From Clostridiales bacterium (GTDB lineage: Bacteria > Bacillota > Sulfobacillia > UBA995), in the NCBI GenBank assembly GCA_003517845.1, contig DOZU01000207.1, positions 1-12,535 of the forward strand: 12,535 nt of DNA, given 5' to 3'. The notes under the pieces were generated by a model that was not told where the DNA came from, did not search any database, and saw only the letters and a list, made by a program, of their open reading frames with translations. A program made the translations under genes and the position numbers. Of this stretch, positions 6,851-12,535 are shown piece after piece (the first letter of the stretch is position 1; each line of letters begins with the position of its first letter).

Positions 6851-7065
6851 GACGTAGCTTCGTTCCCGAAATCCGTCCCGAGCACTGCCCGCACCGCCCG
6901 CTCGAACTTGTCTCTGGGCAGCATTACCCGGCGGCCGCAGCCCAGGCACTTCAAGCCGAAATCCATCCCCGTTCGGGTCACCAACCAGCGATCCGAACCG
7001 CAGGGGTGGGTTTTCCTCATGCGGACCACTTCACCAACCACGAAGCGATGGCCGATCGGGCCCAT
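6847..7065 (-). CDS. yyzM: DUF951 family protein (YyzM-like), zinc-ribbon-like
   Basis: Small protein of 72 residues. It has the DUF951 pattern: VGEVVRMRKTHPCG, then a basic/aromatic stretch, LKCLGCGRRVMLPRDKFER. Cys in HPCG and the later CxxC could bind a metal; the fold is probably a small beta-rich SH3-like domain. Function unknown. It is regularly found immediately upstream of ychF in Bacillota, including B. subtilis (yyzM-yyaF), and here the two genes overlap by ATGA. ATG 7065 is chosen because it gives the normal family length, lies 4 bp after the mscS stop and has GGTGAG just upstream; the longer open frame to 7134 would run into mscS. A role linked to YchF is inferred only from the conserved neighbourhood. 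Confidence 0.88.
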   Translation of the reverse strand: MGPIGHRFVVGEVVRMRKTHPCGSDRWLVTRTGMDFGLKCLGCGRRVMLPRDKFERAVRAVLGTDFGNEATS

Positions 7066-7069
7066 GGTC

Positions 7070-7936
7070 TCACCGCCGCGGGGATTCGCGGGCCGACGGG
7101 AGGGACGGGCGGGTAGCCGCCAGCCCGGCGGCATCCAGTGCGCGCTTCACTTGTAGTCGGAGATCGCGTGCGACTGGGCCCTGCTCCATGGGCCGCGTAC
7201 GCCCGCCGACCAGGAGTCGGACGCTCGTTTCGGTCAGGTCCTCTATTCCCCGAACGGCCGGGGCCTGCACGATCGCCGGGTTCCCGGTTGAGTACCGGAG
7301 AAGGGTCTCGTCAATTACCCGGCGGACATGGTCAATATCCGCTTCGTAGGGGACGCTGACGGTGAACGAGACGTCCATGTCCCCCCGACTGAGGTTGGTG
7401 ACCTCCTGGATGCGTCCGTTGGGGATGACATGCAGCTCTCCGCCGAGGGCGCGCAATCGGGTGGTACGGAGGCCCATCTCCTCGACGACGCCCTCAAGTC
7501 CGGCCATTCGGACCAGATCGCCCACGGCAAACTGATCTTCCAGCAGGATTAGAAACCCGCCTAGAAAGTCACGCACCAGACCCTGCGCGCCGAATCCCAC
7601 CGCCAGTCCGAACAAACCGGCTCCGACCAGTAGCGACCGTGTGTCCACTCCCAGCAGCGAGAGGGTGGTGACGGCCACAAGGAAGTAGACGGAGTAGCGT
7701 AGGATGCTATTGACGAGGCCGGCCAGGGTCCGAAGACGCGGGGAGTCCAGGTAAGGGGCGGCCGCCCGGCCCGGCGGCAGCGCGCGGGCGACTGTCTTGC
7801 GAGCTAGAGCAAGCGCCAGCCATCCCAGGACGATCACCAGTGCGATTTGGGCCCCGCGGTTGGCCAGTACCACCGGCAACAGCGCCGCGAGCTGTCCTCC
7901 CCCGGCGGTCAGATTGCGAGACTGGTCCAGCAGCAT
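7070..7936 (-). CDS. MscS-family small-conductance mechanosensitive channel
   Basis: Inner-membrane channel that releases solutes under osmotic downshock. It has 288 residues with three membrane segments: about 28-45, 70-96 and 101-133. The last is the Gly/Ala-rich pore helix, with LLVGAGLFGLAVGFGAQGLVRDFLGG, here split by a single aromatic pair. The beta domain follows with FAVGDLVRMAGLEGVVEEMGLRTTRLR and the conserved VIPNGRI turn and NLSRG. The C-terminal alpha/beta domain contains VSVPYEADIDHVRRVI. It is similar in size to B. subtilis YkuT/YhdY. ATG 7936 is 17 bp after the cvpA-like gene stop; upstream codons run only over that gene, so the longer frame is not real. No clear Shine-Dalgarno is seen, only a weak GAGGA. 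Family identification is very secure. Confidence 0.95.
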   Translation of the reverse strand: MLLDQSRNLTAGGGQLAALLPVVLANRGAQIALVIVLGWLALALARKTVARALPPGRAAAPYLDSPRLRTLAGLVNSILRYSVYFLVAVTTLSLLGVDTRSLLVGAGLFGLAVGFGAQGLVRDFLGGFLILLEDQFAVGDLVRMAGLEGVVEEMGLRTTRLRALGGELHVIPNGRIQEVTNLSRGDMDVSFTVSVPYEADIDHVRRVIDETLLRYSTGNPAIVQAPAVRGIEDLTETSVRLLVGGRTRPMEQGPVARDLRLQVKRALDAAGLAATRPSLPSARESPRR

Positions 7937-7953
7937 TGGCTCGACGTCCTCGT

Positions 7954-8676
7954 CTATGGCGTTATCATGGCCCCCAGGCTGAAGGCCATCGGCACCAGCA
8001 AGTGAAACAGGATGAGCCCCAAAGGAGCCAGAGCTGACCCTTCGAGGACCGCCGCCAGCCCCGGGAACAGGGGGACCGCGGCGGTCGCCAGACCGATCGC
8101 GACTACGACCATCACGCCTTGTTCGGCAATGCCGGCGCAAACTCCCAGTAGCCGGCTGCCCGGTCCGATCAGGGGGGCGGCGGCCAACATGCGGGTCAGC
8201 AGACTTCCCACCCCGATCAATACGACCCGGAACGCGAGGAACAGACCGGCGAAGCAAACGGCTGCCACCAGGTAACTGCCGAGGAGATGGTAGACGACGT
8301 CGCCCAGCGTCGCGAGATTCCCTCCGGCAATGGCCGCGATGGCCGGCCCCTGTTGTACCAGGAGTTGCCTCAGCCAGCCCGCCACAGGTAAGGCGGCCAG
8401 AGCACCCTCAATTTCCGCGGGGCTCATGTCTGCCAGGCGCATGGCCACATCCGGTATGGGAAGTCGCAGGTACCGCTGGAGGAACGCCCCGGCCGCGTCG
8501 GCGGTGCCATGCGTGGATTGGAGCCAGGCGGCCACGCGCGGGGTGGCATAGGCTGATGCCAGCAGTGCCAAGAGCAGGCCGCCCAGTCCCACGAACACCG
8601 CTCCGATCCCGCGCCGAAACCCTCGGAAGGCGCCCATCCCGAGCAGGATCAGGATGCCCGCATCCAGCCAGTTCAT
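7954..8676 (-). CDS. CvpA-family membrane protein
   Basis: Integral membrane protein of 240 residues. The N-terminus, MNWLDAGILILLGMGAFRGFRRG, is the CvpA signature (WxDxxI followed by GxxRG). Hydrophobic segments lie at about 5-15, 24-44, 133-160, 185-205 and 218-237. The later conserved turn appears as IGPGSRLLGVCAGIAE (170-185). The protein is longer than E. coli CvpA (about 162 residues), owing to an Ala/Leu-rich insert at about 50-130. CvpA proteins are linked to colicin V production and envelope homeostasis; the mechanism is unknown. ATG 8676 overlaps the stop of the upstream gene (ATGA), with AAGGCG close by. The open frame to 9045 beyond it is out of family and runs over the neighbour. 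Confidence 0.85.
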   Translation of the reverse strand: MNWLDAGILILLGMGAFRGFRRGIGAVFVGLGGLLLALLASAYATPRVAAWLQSTHGTADAAGAFLQRYLRLPIPDVAMRLADMSPAEIEGALAALPVAGWLRQLLVQQGPAIAAIAGGNLATLGDVVYHLLGSYLVAAVCFAGLFLAFRVVLIGVGSLLTRMLAAAPLIGPGSRLLGVCAGIAEQGVMVVVAIGLATAAVPLFPGLAAVLEGSALAPLGLILFHLLVPMAFSLGAMITP

Positions 8677-9032
8677 CGCCTTGTCCCCCCCAGGACGATG
8701 ATGCCCAAATTGGCCAGTACCGCCACGGCCGCGGGATTGGCTCGGCCCCGTAGCACGGTGGCGGCTACTTCGATGCCGATAGCGGCCGCCACTCCCAGAA
8801 CAGCATAGAAGGCGAGGTCGATTGCGTAATCGCCGTAGAAGATCGGCGAACGCTCCCGGCTGGATGCCAGAGCGAGGATGAGATCGCTGATCACCTTCAC
8901 CAGCAGGAAATAGACCGCGGCGAGGATCGGGGCGGGCAGGCGGAGGCCGGCGAGCGTTTTCCCCCAGTCGAGGGAAAGGGCGGCGGCGGTCGTGCCAACC
9001 AGGATGAACAGATGTAGACGGAACCCCTTCAT
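8673..9032 (-). CDS. Small integral membrane protein, unknown function
   Basis: A 119-residue protein I do not recognise. It begins MKGFRLHLFILVG and has about four hydrophobic segments: 4-20, 32-55, 68-92 and 99-115. A charged loop, SSRERSPIFYGDYAID, lies between the second and third segments. The termini and loops carry few charges overall, and no catalytic motif is visible. It overlaps its upstream neighbour by ATGA and the downstream cvpA-like gene by ATGA, so the three proteins are likely made in step and may work together in the membrane. The start is fixed by the overlap and by the absence of conserved sequence before it. It is real on the evidence of gene spacing, codon composition and hydrophobic pattern. 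Confidence 0.75.
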   Translation of the reverse strand: MKGFRLHLFILVGTTAAALSLDWGKTLAGLRLPAPILAAVYFLLVKVISDLILALASSRERSPIFYGDYAIDLAFYAVLGVAAAIGIEVAATVLRGRANPAAVAVLANLGIIVLGGTRR

Positions 9033-10072
9033 GGGCCGACACCAAGCCGACTCGCGGCGGCGGAGGTAGGCGGGTCGATGATGCGGTACATGGCCATTCG
9101 CCAGTCCTCGTATACCACCAGCAAGTTCGCGCCCTCCGCCGTCAGGTCTATGTCGCGAATCAGACCGCGCGGGACCCATCGGCCAACCCTCTCGCCGTCC
9201 TCCAGGTATGCCTCAAGCTGGTCGCGGGTAGCGACCATAATTAACTTCGAGCCAGCTTCCAGGGCCACGCCTGGCGATCGCAGGGGCCGCCGCCAGGCAA
9301 GTCGGCCCTGCTGATCGTAGACCTGGAGGGCGGTTGCCGTCAACACTATCGGCCCTCCTCCCGGCAGCAGGCTCACATCCCGTACTCCTTCCGGGTAGCG
9401 CCAATCCCCGATGAGCCGGCCACTCTCGAGGTCCAGATAGTGGACCGTCTTGGAGTCCGCCGCCACGACGTACTCGCCCGCCGCACACAGCTCGAGCCGA
9501 GACACAATTCCGGCCGCCAGGCGGTGGACGGCGGTCTGCCGTCCGCCGTCGAGCACGTGCAGGCGTCCCTCCGGCCTGTCCCCGTCAAGGCTCATCACCC
9601 CGAGTACCATCCGTTGCCCGTCGACGGTGGCGACGCTCAGCAAGGCGCCCCCCGGGAGGTCATAGCTCTGGACGCGGCCTTCCAGCCCGATGCGGATTCG
9701 CAGGCTCTCGCCGTACGGGTGTTCCCCGGTCAGGACCGGTACCACGTCGAAGATCAGCAGGGCCATGGCTGGTTCAGCGGCGGGCAGTGGCAGTACCAGG
9801 TTGTCAGCCGGCAAGGACGTCTCAAACAGGCCGCGACCCTGGGAGTCCAAGGCGCGCAGTCGTTCCGCCTCGCGAACCAGGATGAGGCCCCCGGGAGTCA
9901 CGGAAGTGGTCACCCCAGCCGCCGCGTCCATCTCCCAAACCGGTTCCGGCTGCACCAGCGGCTCCCCGGTCCGCCACCGATGCCCATCGCGCCTTGACCC
10001 AAGCCACCATGCAGCCATCAGGGTCACTCCCAGCAGCAGCACGACGGCGAGGTTGGCGCGCGGGTTAACCAT
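9029..10072 (-). CDS. Membrane-anchored beta-propeller-like protein, unknown function
   Basis: A 347-residue protein with one N-terminal membrane segment (about 7-25, NLAVVLLLGVTLMAAWWLG) and a basic cytoplasmic start, MVNPR. This is a signal anchor, so the rest probably faces outside. The outer region is a series of beta-rich repeats of about 40 residues, with recurring phrases such as LRALDSQGRGLF, LHVLDGG, VHYLDLESGRLIGDW, LQVYDQQGRLAWRRPL and LEAYLEDGERVGRW. These look like blades of a PQQ-like or WD-like propeller. It may belong to the DUF5711 group of Clostridia, but I cannot confirm this. ATG 10072 is followed directly by the anchor; AGGATC lies about ten bases upstream. It heads the ychF operon and its stop overlaps the next start (ATGA). 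Confidence 0.78.
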   Translation of the reverse strand: MVNPRANLAVVLLLGVTLMAAWWLGSRRDGHRWRTGEPLVQPEPVWEMDAAAGVTTSVTPGGLILVREAERLRALDSQGRGLFETSLPADNLVLPLPAAEPAMALLIFDVVPVLTGEHPYGESLRIRIGLEGRVQSYDLPGGALLSVATVDGQRMVLGVMSLDGDRPEGRLHVLDGGRQTAVHRLAAGIVSRLELCAAGEYVVAADSKTVHYLDLESGRLIGDWRYPEGVRDVSLLPGGGPIVLTATALQVYDQQGRLAWRRPLRSPGVALEAGSKLIMVATRDQLEAYLEDGERVGRWVPRGLIRDIDLTAEGANLLVVYEDWRMAMYRIIDPPTSAAASRLGVGP

Positions 10073-10193
10073 GGCCAGCCGATCCTGTCACCATGGGGCT
10101 TCAGTTCGCCGAGTACTCGTCTCCTCCTTCACCGGCTGCATAGCCCTGCAGGGACCGCCATATACTGGATTCCGTGGATACTGCGGGGATGAG
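10073..10193. promoter_or_regulatory. Divergent intergenic region with two 10-bp palindromes
   Basis: This 121-bp gap separates the minus-strand ychF operon from plus-strand yyaC and must hold both promoters. It contains two perfect palindromes, CGAGTACTCG (10110-10119) and CCCTGCAGGG (10144-10153). The second lies inside the spacer of the yyaC promoter candidate. A Shine-Dalgarno-like AAGGAGGAGA is on the minus strand (10129-10120) but no start codon lies at a working distance. No convincing sigma-A promoter for the minus operon was found by eye. The palindromes may be operators, but that is unproven. Confidence 0.35.
10138..10167 (+). promoter_or_regulatory. Possible forespore-type (sigma-F/G) promoter of yyaC
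   Basis: GCATA (10138-10142) matches the -35 consensus of forespore sigma factors (GYWTA or GYATR), and TATACTG (10161-10167) is 5 of 7 to the sigma-G -10 CATACTA at an 18-bp spacing. The start would be near 10174, about 20-30 nt before the gene. As sigma-A, the -10 TATACT would be good but the -35 poor. The match is short and was found by eye, so it is only a candidate. Confidence 0.3.
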
Positions 10194-10856
10194 GTGGCCT
10201 GCTTGCTTGCTGGAGGACGCGGACGAGACCCGCTGGATCGAGTCAGGGTACACTGCGGGGATCCGGCGGCACCCACGATCCTGGCCTGCCGGCTGCGGGG
10301 GCTGCTCAGTGAACTCGGCTACCCGACTCGGCCGGTCCTGGCGATCTGCGTCGGGTCCGACCGTTCGACGGGTGACTCCTTGGGTCCAATCGCGGGCAGT
10401 CGGTTGGCCGAGCTGGCGCTCCCCGGGCTGGCAGTCCATGGTACCCTTGAGGAGCCGGTCCACGCCACCAATCTCGAACAGGTCCTCGCCGCGACCTCCC
10501 TGCATTACCCGGTTCACGTGCAGGTCGCGGTCGACGCCTGCTTGGGAGACCCTGAGGCGGTTGGCACCATCGGCCTGGGGCGGGGGCCGCTTCGCCCCGG
10601 ATCCGGTGTCAACAAGCACCTGCCTGAAGTTGGCGATGTATCGCTCACCGGGGTCGTGAACATCGGCGGGTTCATGGAGTACTTTGTGCTCCAGAACACC
10701 CGGCTGTCGTTGGTATTTCGGATGGCCCAGGTGATTGGCGAGGCATTCCGCCTCATGATCACCCAGCCGGCGGCGGTGAGCCGGGACCGACGCTGGGGTG
10801 ACAGCGCGCTCACCTCGCCTACTGCTCCGGCGCGAATTCGGTCAACAGGCGGATGA
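10194..10856 (+). CDS. yyaC: YyaC-type spore protease family protein (DUF1256)
   Basis: YyaC family protein, distantly related to the germination protease Gpr and present in endospore formers; its substrate is not established. About 220 residues. The core is highly conserved: VGSDRSTGDSLGPIAGSRL, VHGTLEEPVHATNLEQ, VAVDACLG, GRGPLRPGSGVNKHLPEVGD and TGVVNIGGFMEYFVLQNTRL. The acidic residues in SDRSTGD and AVDACLG are likely functional, by analogy with Gpr. The start is uncertain: GTG 10194 has GGGGA just upstream, while TTG 10203 has GAGGTG six bases upstream. Both leave the conserved RVRVHCGD intact. The C-terminal 30 residues are not conserved and overlap the convergent phosphoribosyltransferase gene by 38 bp. 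It is the only plus-strand gene. In B. subtilis yyaC lies near yyaF and yyzM, as here. Confidence 0.93.
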   Translation: MACLLAGGRGRDPLDRVRVHCGDPAAPTILACRLRGLLSELGYPTRPVLAICVGSDRSTGDSLGPIAGSRLAELALPGLAVHGTLEEPVHATNLEQVLAATSLHYPVHVQVAVDACLGDPEAVGTIGLGRGPLRPGSGVNKHLPEVGDVSLTGVVNIGGFMEYFVLQNTRLSLVFRMAQVIGEAFRLMITQPAAVSRDRRWGDSALTSPTAPARIRSTGG

Positions 10857-11460
10857 CTTCCTCGTCGGTGACCTGACCGAAGACCTGGTAAAATTGGCCG
10901 ACCGCGTAGAAGGGCTCAGGTGATGCCAGGCAAACTATCCGATCAGCTTGGCCGGCAAGGCGCTCTAGCGTCTCGCGCGGCGCCACCGGCACTGCCAGCA
11001 AGACGTGGGCGGGCCGCTGGCGTCGTATTGCCAGCAAGGCGCCGGCCACCGTGGCCCCGGTCGCTATGCCATCATCGACGAGGATGATGGCGCGATCGGT
11101 GAGGTTGGGTAGCGCCCTGTCTCCTCGATAGCGAAGCATCCGTCGTTGGACTTCCGCAAGCTGCCGTCCGGCCTCCTGCTCGATGAAGTCCTCGGGCACG
11201 GCGAGCCCCCTGATCAGGCGCTGATCCAGATAAAGCGTTCCGTCGGGGGCGACGGCCCCCACGGCCAATTCCTCGTTGTGGGGAGCGCCGATCTTCCGGG
11301 CGATGATCAGGTCGAGGGGTGCCCCCAGCACTCGGGCCACCTCGGCCCCCACGACGGCCCCTCCCCTGGGGACGGCCAAGACGAGGGGGGCGCGCAAGTC
11401 AATTCTAGCTAACCTCCGGGCCAGTCGCCGGCCGGCGTCAACCCGATCGATGAACAGCAT
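10819..11460 (-). CDS. Phosphoribosyltransferase family protein
   Basis: Type I PRTase-like protein of 213 residues. The PRPP-binding loop ILVDDGIATGAT (126-137) is intact, and the PPi-loop region is VPRGGAVVGAEVARVLGAPLD (split around residues 30-50) followed by ARKIGAPHNEELAVGAV. This is the pattern of stand-alone PRTase-domain proteins of unassigned substrate, not of the Apt, Hpt or Upp enzymes. ATG 11460 starts 23 bp inside the upstream lipid-kinase gene, with AAGGTGG six bases ahead; no later start fits the conserved N-terminus. The gene ends in a convergent overlap with yyaC. Its substrate is unknown; the acidic VDDG and TGAT residues predict that it can bind PRPP. Confidence 0.9.
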   Translation of the reverse strand: MLFIDRVDAGRRLARRLARIDLRAPLVLAVPRGGAVVGAEVARVLGAPLDLIIARKIGAPHNEELAVGAVAPDGTLYLDQRLIRGLAVPEDFIEQEAGRQLAEVQRRMLRYRGDRALPNLTDRAIILVDDGIATGATVAGALLAIRRQRPAHVLLAVPVAPRETLERLAGQADRIVCLASPEPFYAVGQFYQVFGQVTDEEVIRLLTEFAPEQ

Positions 11461-12373
11461 CGCCCGCCACCTTCAAGTCCATCGGCGCCAGTGGGGTGCC
11501 GGCCACAACGCGAAGGGCCCCGGGGACATTGGTGAAGGTAGCCGGGATCTTGCCCACCAGTTCCCCGTCGATCTGGATGGAGAGGGGGACCTTCGAACGA
11601 ACTACAACCTCTCTGGCCTTATGGCTGGTGACCTTGGGGTGGAGGACATGCAGTCCCTTGAACAGCGATGGGACCATTCGCAGGACTTCGATCTTTGACA
11701 AGGCGCCCACGATTACCACGTCCACCAAACCGTCATCCGTCTCGGCCAGCGGACAGATGCGCATTCCGCTCCCGTAATACTGAGTATTGCCCACTGCAGC
11801 TGTAAACGCGCGGGGGCGGTGCATCACCCCATCGAGTTCGAGTTCGAGGTCGACCGGGTTGAAAGTGGCGAGTGTCACCACGATGCCGAGGACGTAAGTG
11901 AGCGGTCCCGGCAGATACTTGGGCCAGCGGTTGGCCAGGGCTGCCACCTCGCCGTCGAAGCCCACCCCGCCCGCCCCGACGCAGTAGCGATCCCCTACCC
12001 GTATCAAGTCCATGGGGCGCGTGCGGGGTTCCCGCAGCAACTCGGACGCCTGGGAGGGAGTGGCGGGTATGCCCAGGGTGCGAGCGATGTCGTTGCCCGA
12101 ACCGGCGGGGATGATGCCGAGAACGGTCCGGGAAGCATCGCCGCGCATGATGCCGTTTGCCGTCTCATGCACCGTGCCGTCGCCGCCGAAGGCTACCACC
12201 AGTTCATAACCTGCCACACTCGCGTCCCGCGCCAACTCCATCGCGTGGCCGGCCCGCTGGGTGTAGGCGGAGTCGAAGCTGCGAATCGCCGCCAACTGGT
12301 CTTTAAGCTGAATCCACATGCGGCGGGCACGACCGGCGCTCGCCGTGGCGTTGACGATGACGAAGGTTTTCAT
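11438..12373 (-). CDS. Diacylglycerol kinase-family lipid kinase
   Basis: Soluble ATP-dependent lipid kinase of the DgkB/YegS/BmrU group, 311 residues, the usual length. The N-terminal nucleotide domain has FGGDGTVHE (62-70) and IIPAGSGNDIART (87-99). The C-terminal beta-sandwich carries GVGFDGEVA, AAVGNTQYYGSGM, CPLAETDDGLVDVV and IQIDGELV, all family hallmarks. The first motif, usually NP.SGxG, is NATASAGRA. The substrate cannot be read from the sequence: diacylglycerol recycling (as for DgkB) is likely, but sphingoid-type or other lipid alcohols are possible. ATG 12373 lies 6 bp after the stop of the upstream bactofilin, with no clear ribosome site, so coupling is likely. Confidence 0.92.
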   Translation of the reverse strand: MKTFVIVNATASAGRARRMWIQLKDQLAAIRSFDSAYTQRAGHAMELARDASVAGYELVVAFGGDGTVHETANGIMRGDASRTVLGIIPAGSGNDIARTLGIPATPSQASELLREPRTRPMDLIRVGDRYCVGAGGVGFDGEVAALANRWPKYLPGPLTYVLGIVVTLATFNPVDLELELDGVMHRPRAFTAAVGNTQYYGSGMRICPLAETDDGLVDVVIVGALSKIEVLRMVPSLFKGLHVLHPKVTSHKAREVVVRSKVPLSIQIDGELVGKIPATFTNVPGALRVVAGTPLAPMDLKVAGDAVHRSG

Positions 12374-12379
12374 CGTGGC

Positions 12380-12535
12380 TCAGACACCGCCGTCCGCCGG
12401 CTTGCGTGGAGCCTTTCCCGGCAATTCCGCACTTCTCATGGCACAGCTGCCTTGGAAGAACGCTCCTTCGTTGATGATCAGCGCGGCGACCTTGATGTCG
12501 CCGGTGAGTTTGCCGGTGGCGATCAACTCGAGTTT
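12380..12535 (-). CDS. Bactofilin (polymer-forming cytoskeletal protein), C-terminal part
   Basis: Only the last 51 residues are in the window; the start lies beyond 12535. The end of a right-handed beta-helix is visible as KLELIATGKLTGDIKVAALIIN and EGAFFQGSCAM, with the alternating short hydrophobic turns and the ATGKxxGDI and EGAxFxGxC phrases of bactofilins. The tail RSAELPGKAPRKPADGGV is Pro/Lys-rich and likely disordered, as in the family. Bactofilins form nucleotide-free filaments at the membrane and help in shape or polarity. It is followed 6 bp later by the lipid kinase gene. Confidence 0.85.
   Translation of the reverse strand, partial: KLELIATGKLTGDIKVAALIINEGAFFQGSCAMRSAELPGKAPRKPADGGV

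Noticed and set aside
6851..6949. Longer N-terminus for YchF
   Set aside because: The extra 33 codons overlap DUF951 and precede the universal start of the domain; ATG 6850 overlaps the DUF951 stop by ATGA.
7937..8257. Longer N-terminus for the MscS channel
   Set aside because: The extension is an Arg/Gly/Pro-rich frame shadow of the CvpA-like gene and does not resemble MscS proteins.
8677..9045. Longer N-terminus for the CvpA-like protein
   Set aside because: It is a low-complexity shadow of the 119-residue membrane protein gene; the CvpA signature begins at ATG 8676.
10065..10094. Nine-codon frame (MVTGSAGHG) overlapping the start of the propeller gene
   Set aside because: The strong AAGGAGGAGA is 25 bases too far upstream and nothing else supports translation.
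10101..10619. Minus-strand open frame of 172 codons opposite yyaC
   Set aside because: yyaC on the plus strand is strongly conserved and explains this stretch; the antisense frame shows no motifs.
1..12535. CRISPR arrays, transposases, toxin-antitoxin or defence genes
   Set aside because: No spaced repeats, inverted-repeat-bounded elements or related protein motifs were seen on either strand.

Overview
The window is a compact, high-GC, almost fully coding piece of bacterial chromosome. Gene content points to a high-GC member of the Bacillota with an endospore-forming ancestry: the order rpsF-ssb-rpsR-yybS-rplI-dnaB and the neighbouring ychF/DUF951/yyaC block are the Bacillus/Clostridia origin-proximal arrangement, and two genes belong to sporulation-associated families (a LonC-type protease and YyaC). 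A class such as Limnochordia, Symbiobacteriia or Thermaerobacteria would fit, but the sequence alone does not settle this.

Region 1 to 5692 (all minus strand, read from right to left) is one replication/translation operon: rpsF (S6), ssb, rpsR (S18), a MazG-like small protein, yybS (DUF2232 membrane protein), rplI (L9), lonC and the 5' part of dnaB. It starts from a strong sigma-A-type promoter at 5700-5728, followed by a structured leader that could hide the rpsF start codon and resembles an S6:S18 autoregulatory element. gdpP, which usually sits between yybS and rplI, is absent here.

Region 5756 to 10072 (minus) is a second operon: a membrane-anchored beta-propeller-like protein, a 119-residue membrane protein, a CvpA-family membrane protein, an MscS-type channel, a DUF951 zinc-ribbon-like protein and the YchF ATPase. 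Three of its junctions are 4-nt stop/start overlaps, so translation is tightly coupled.

Region 10194 to 10856 holds the only plus-strand gene, yyaC, with a possible forespore-type promoter in the 121-bp divergent gap. It converges with and overlaps the third minus-strand group (10819 to 12535): the C-terminal end of a bactofilin, a diacylglycerol-kinase-family lipid kinase and a phosphoribosyltransferase.

I see no mobile elements, CRISPR, rRNA/tRNA or defence genes. The window is mainly conserved housekeeping DNA; the best candidates for new biology are the rpsF leader, the NxxD variant in YchF and the uncharacterised envelope cluster upstream of ychF.
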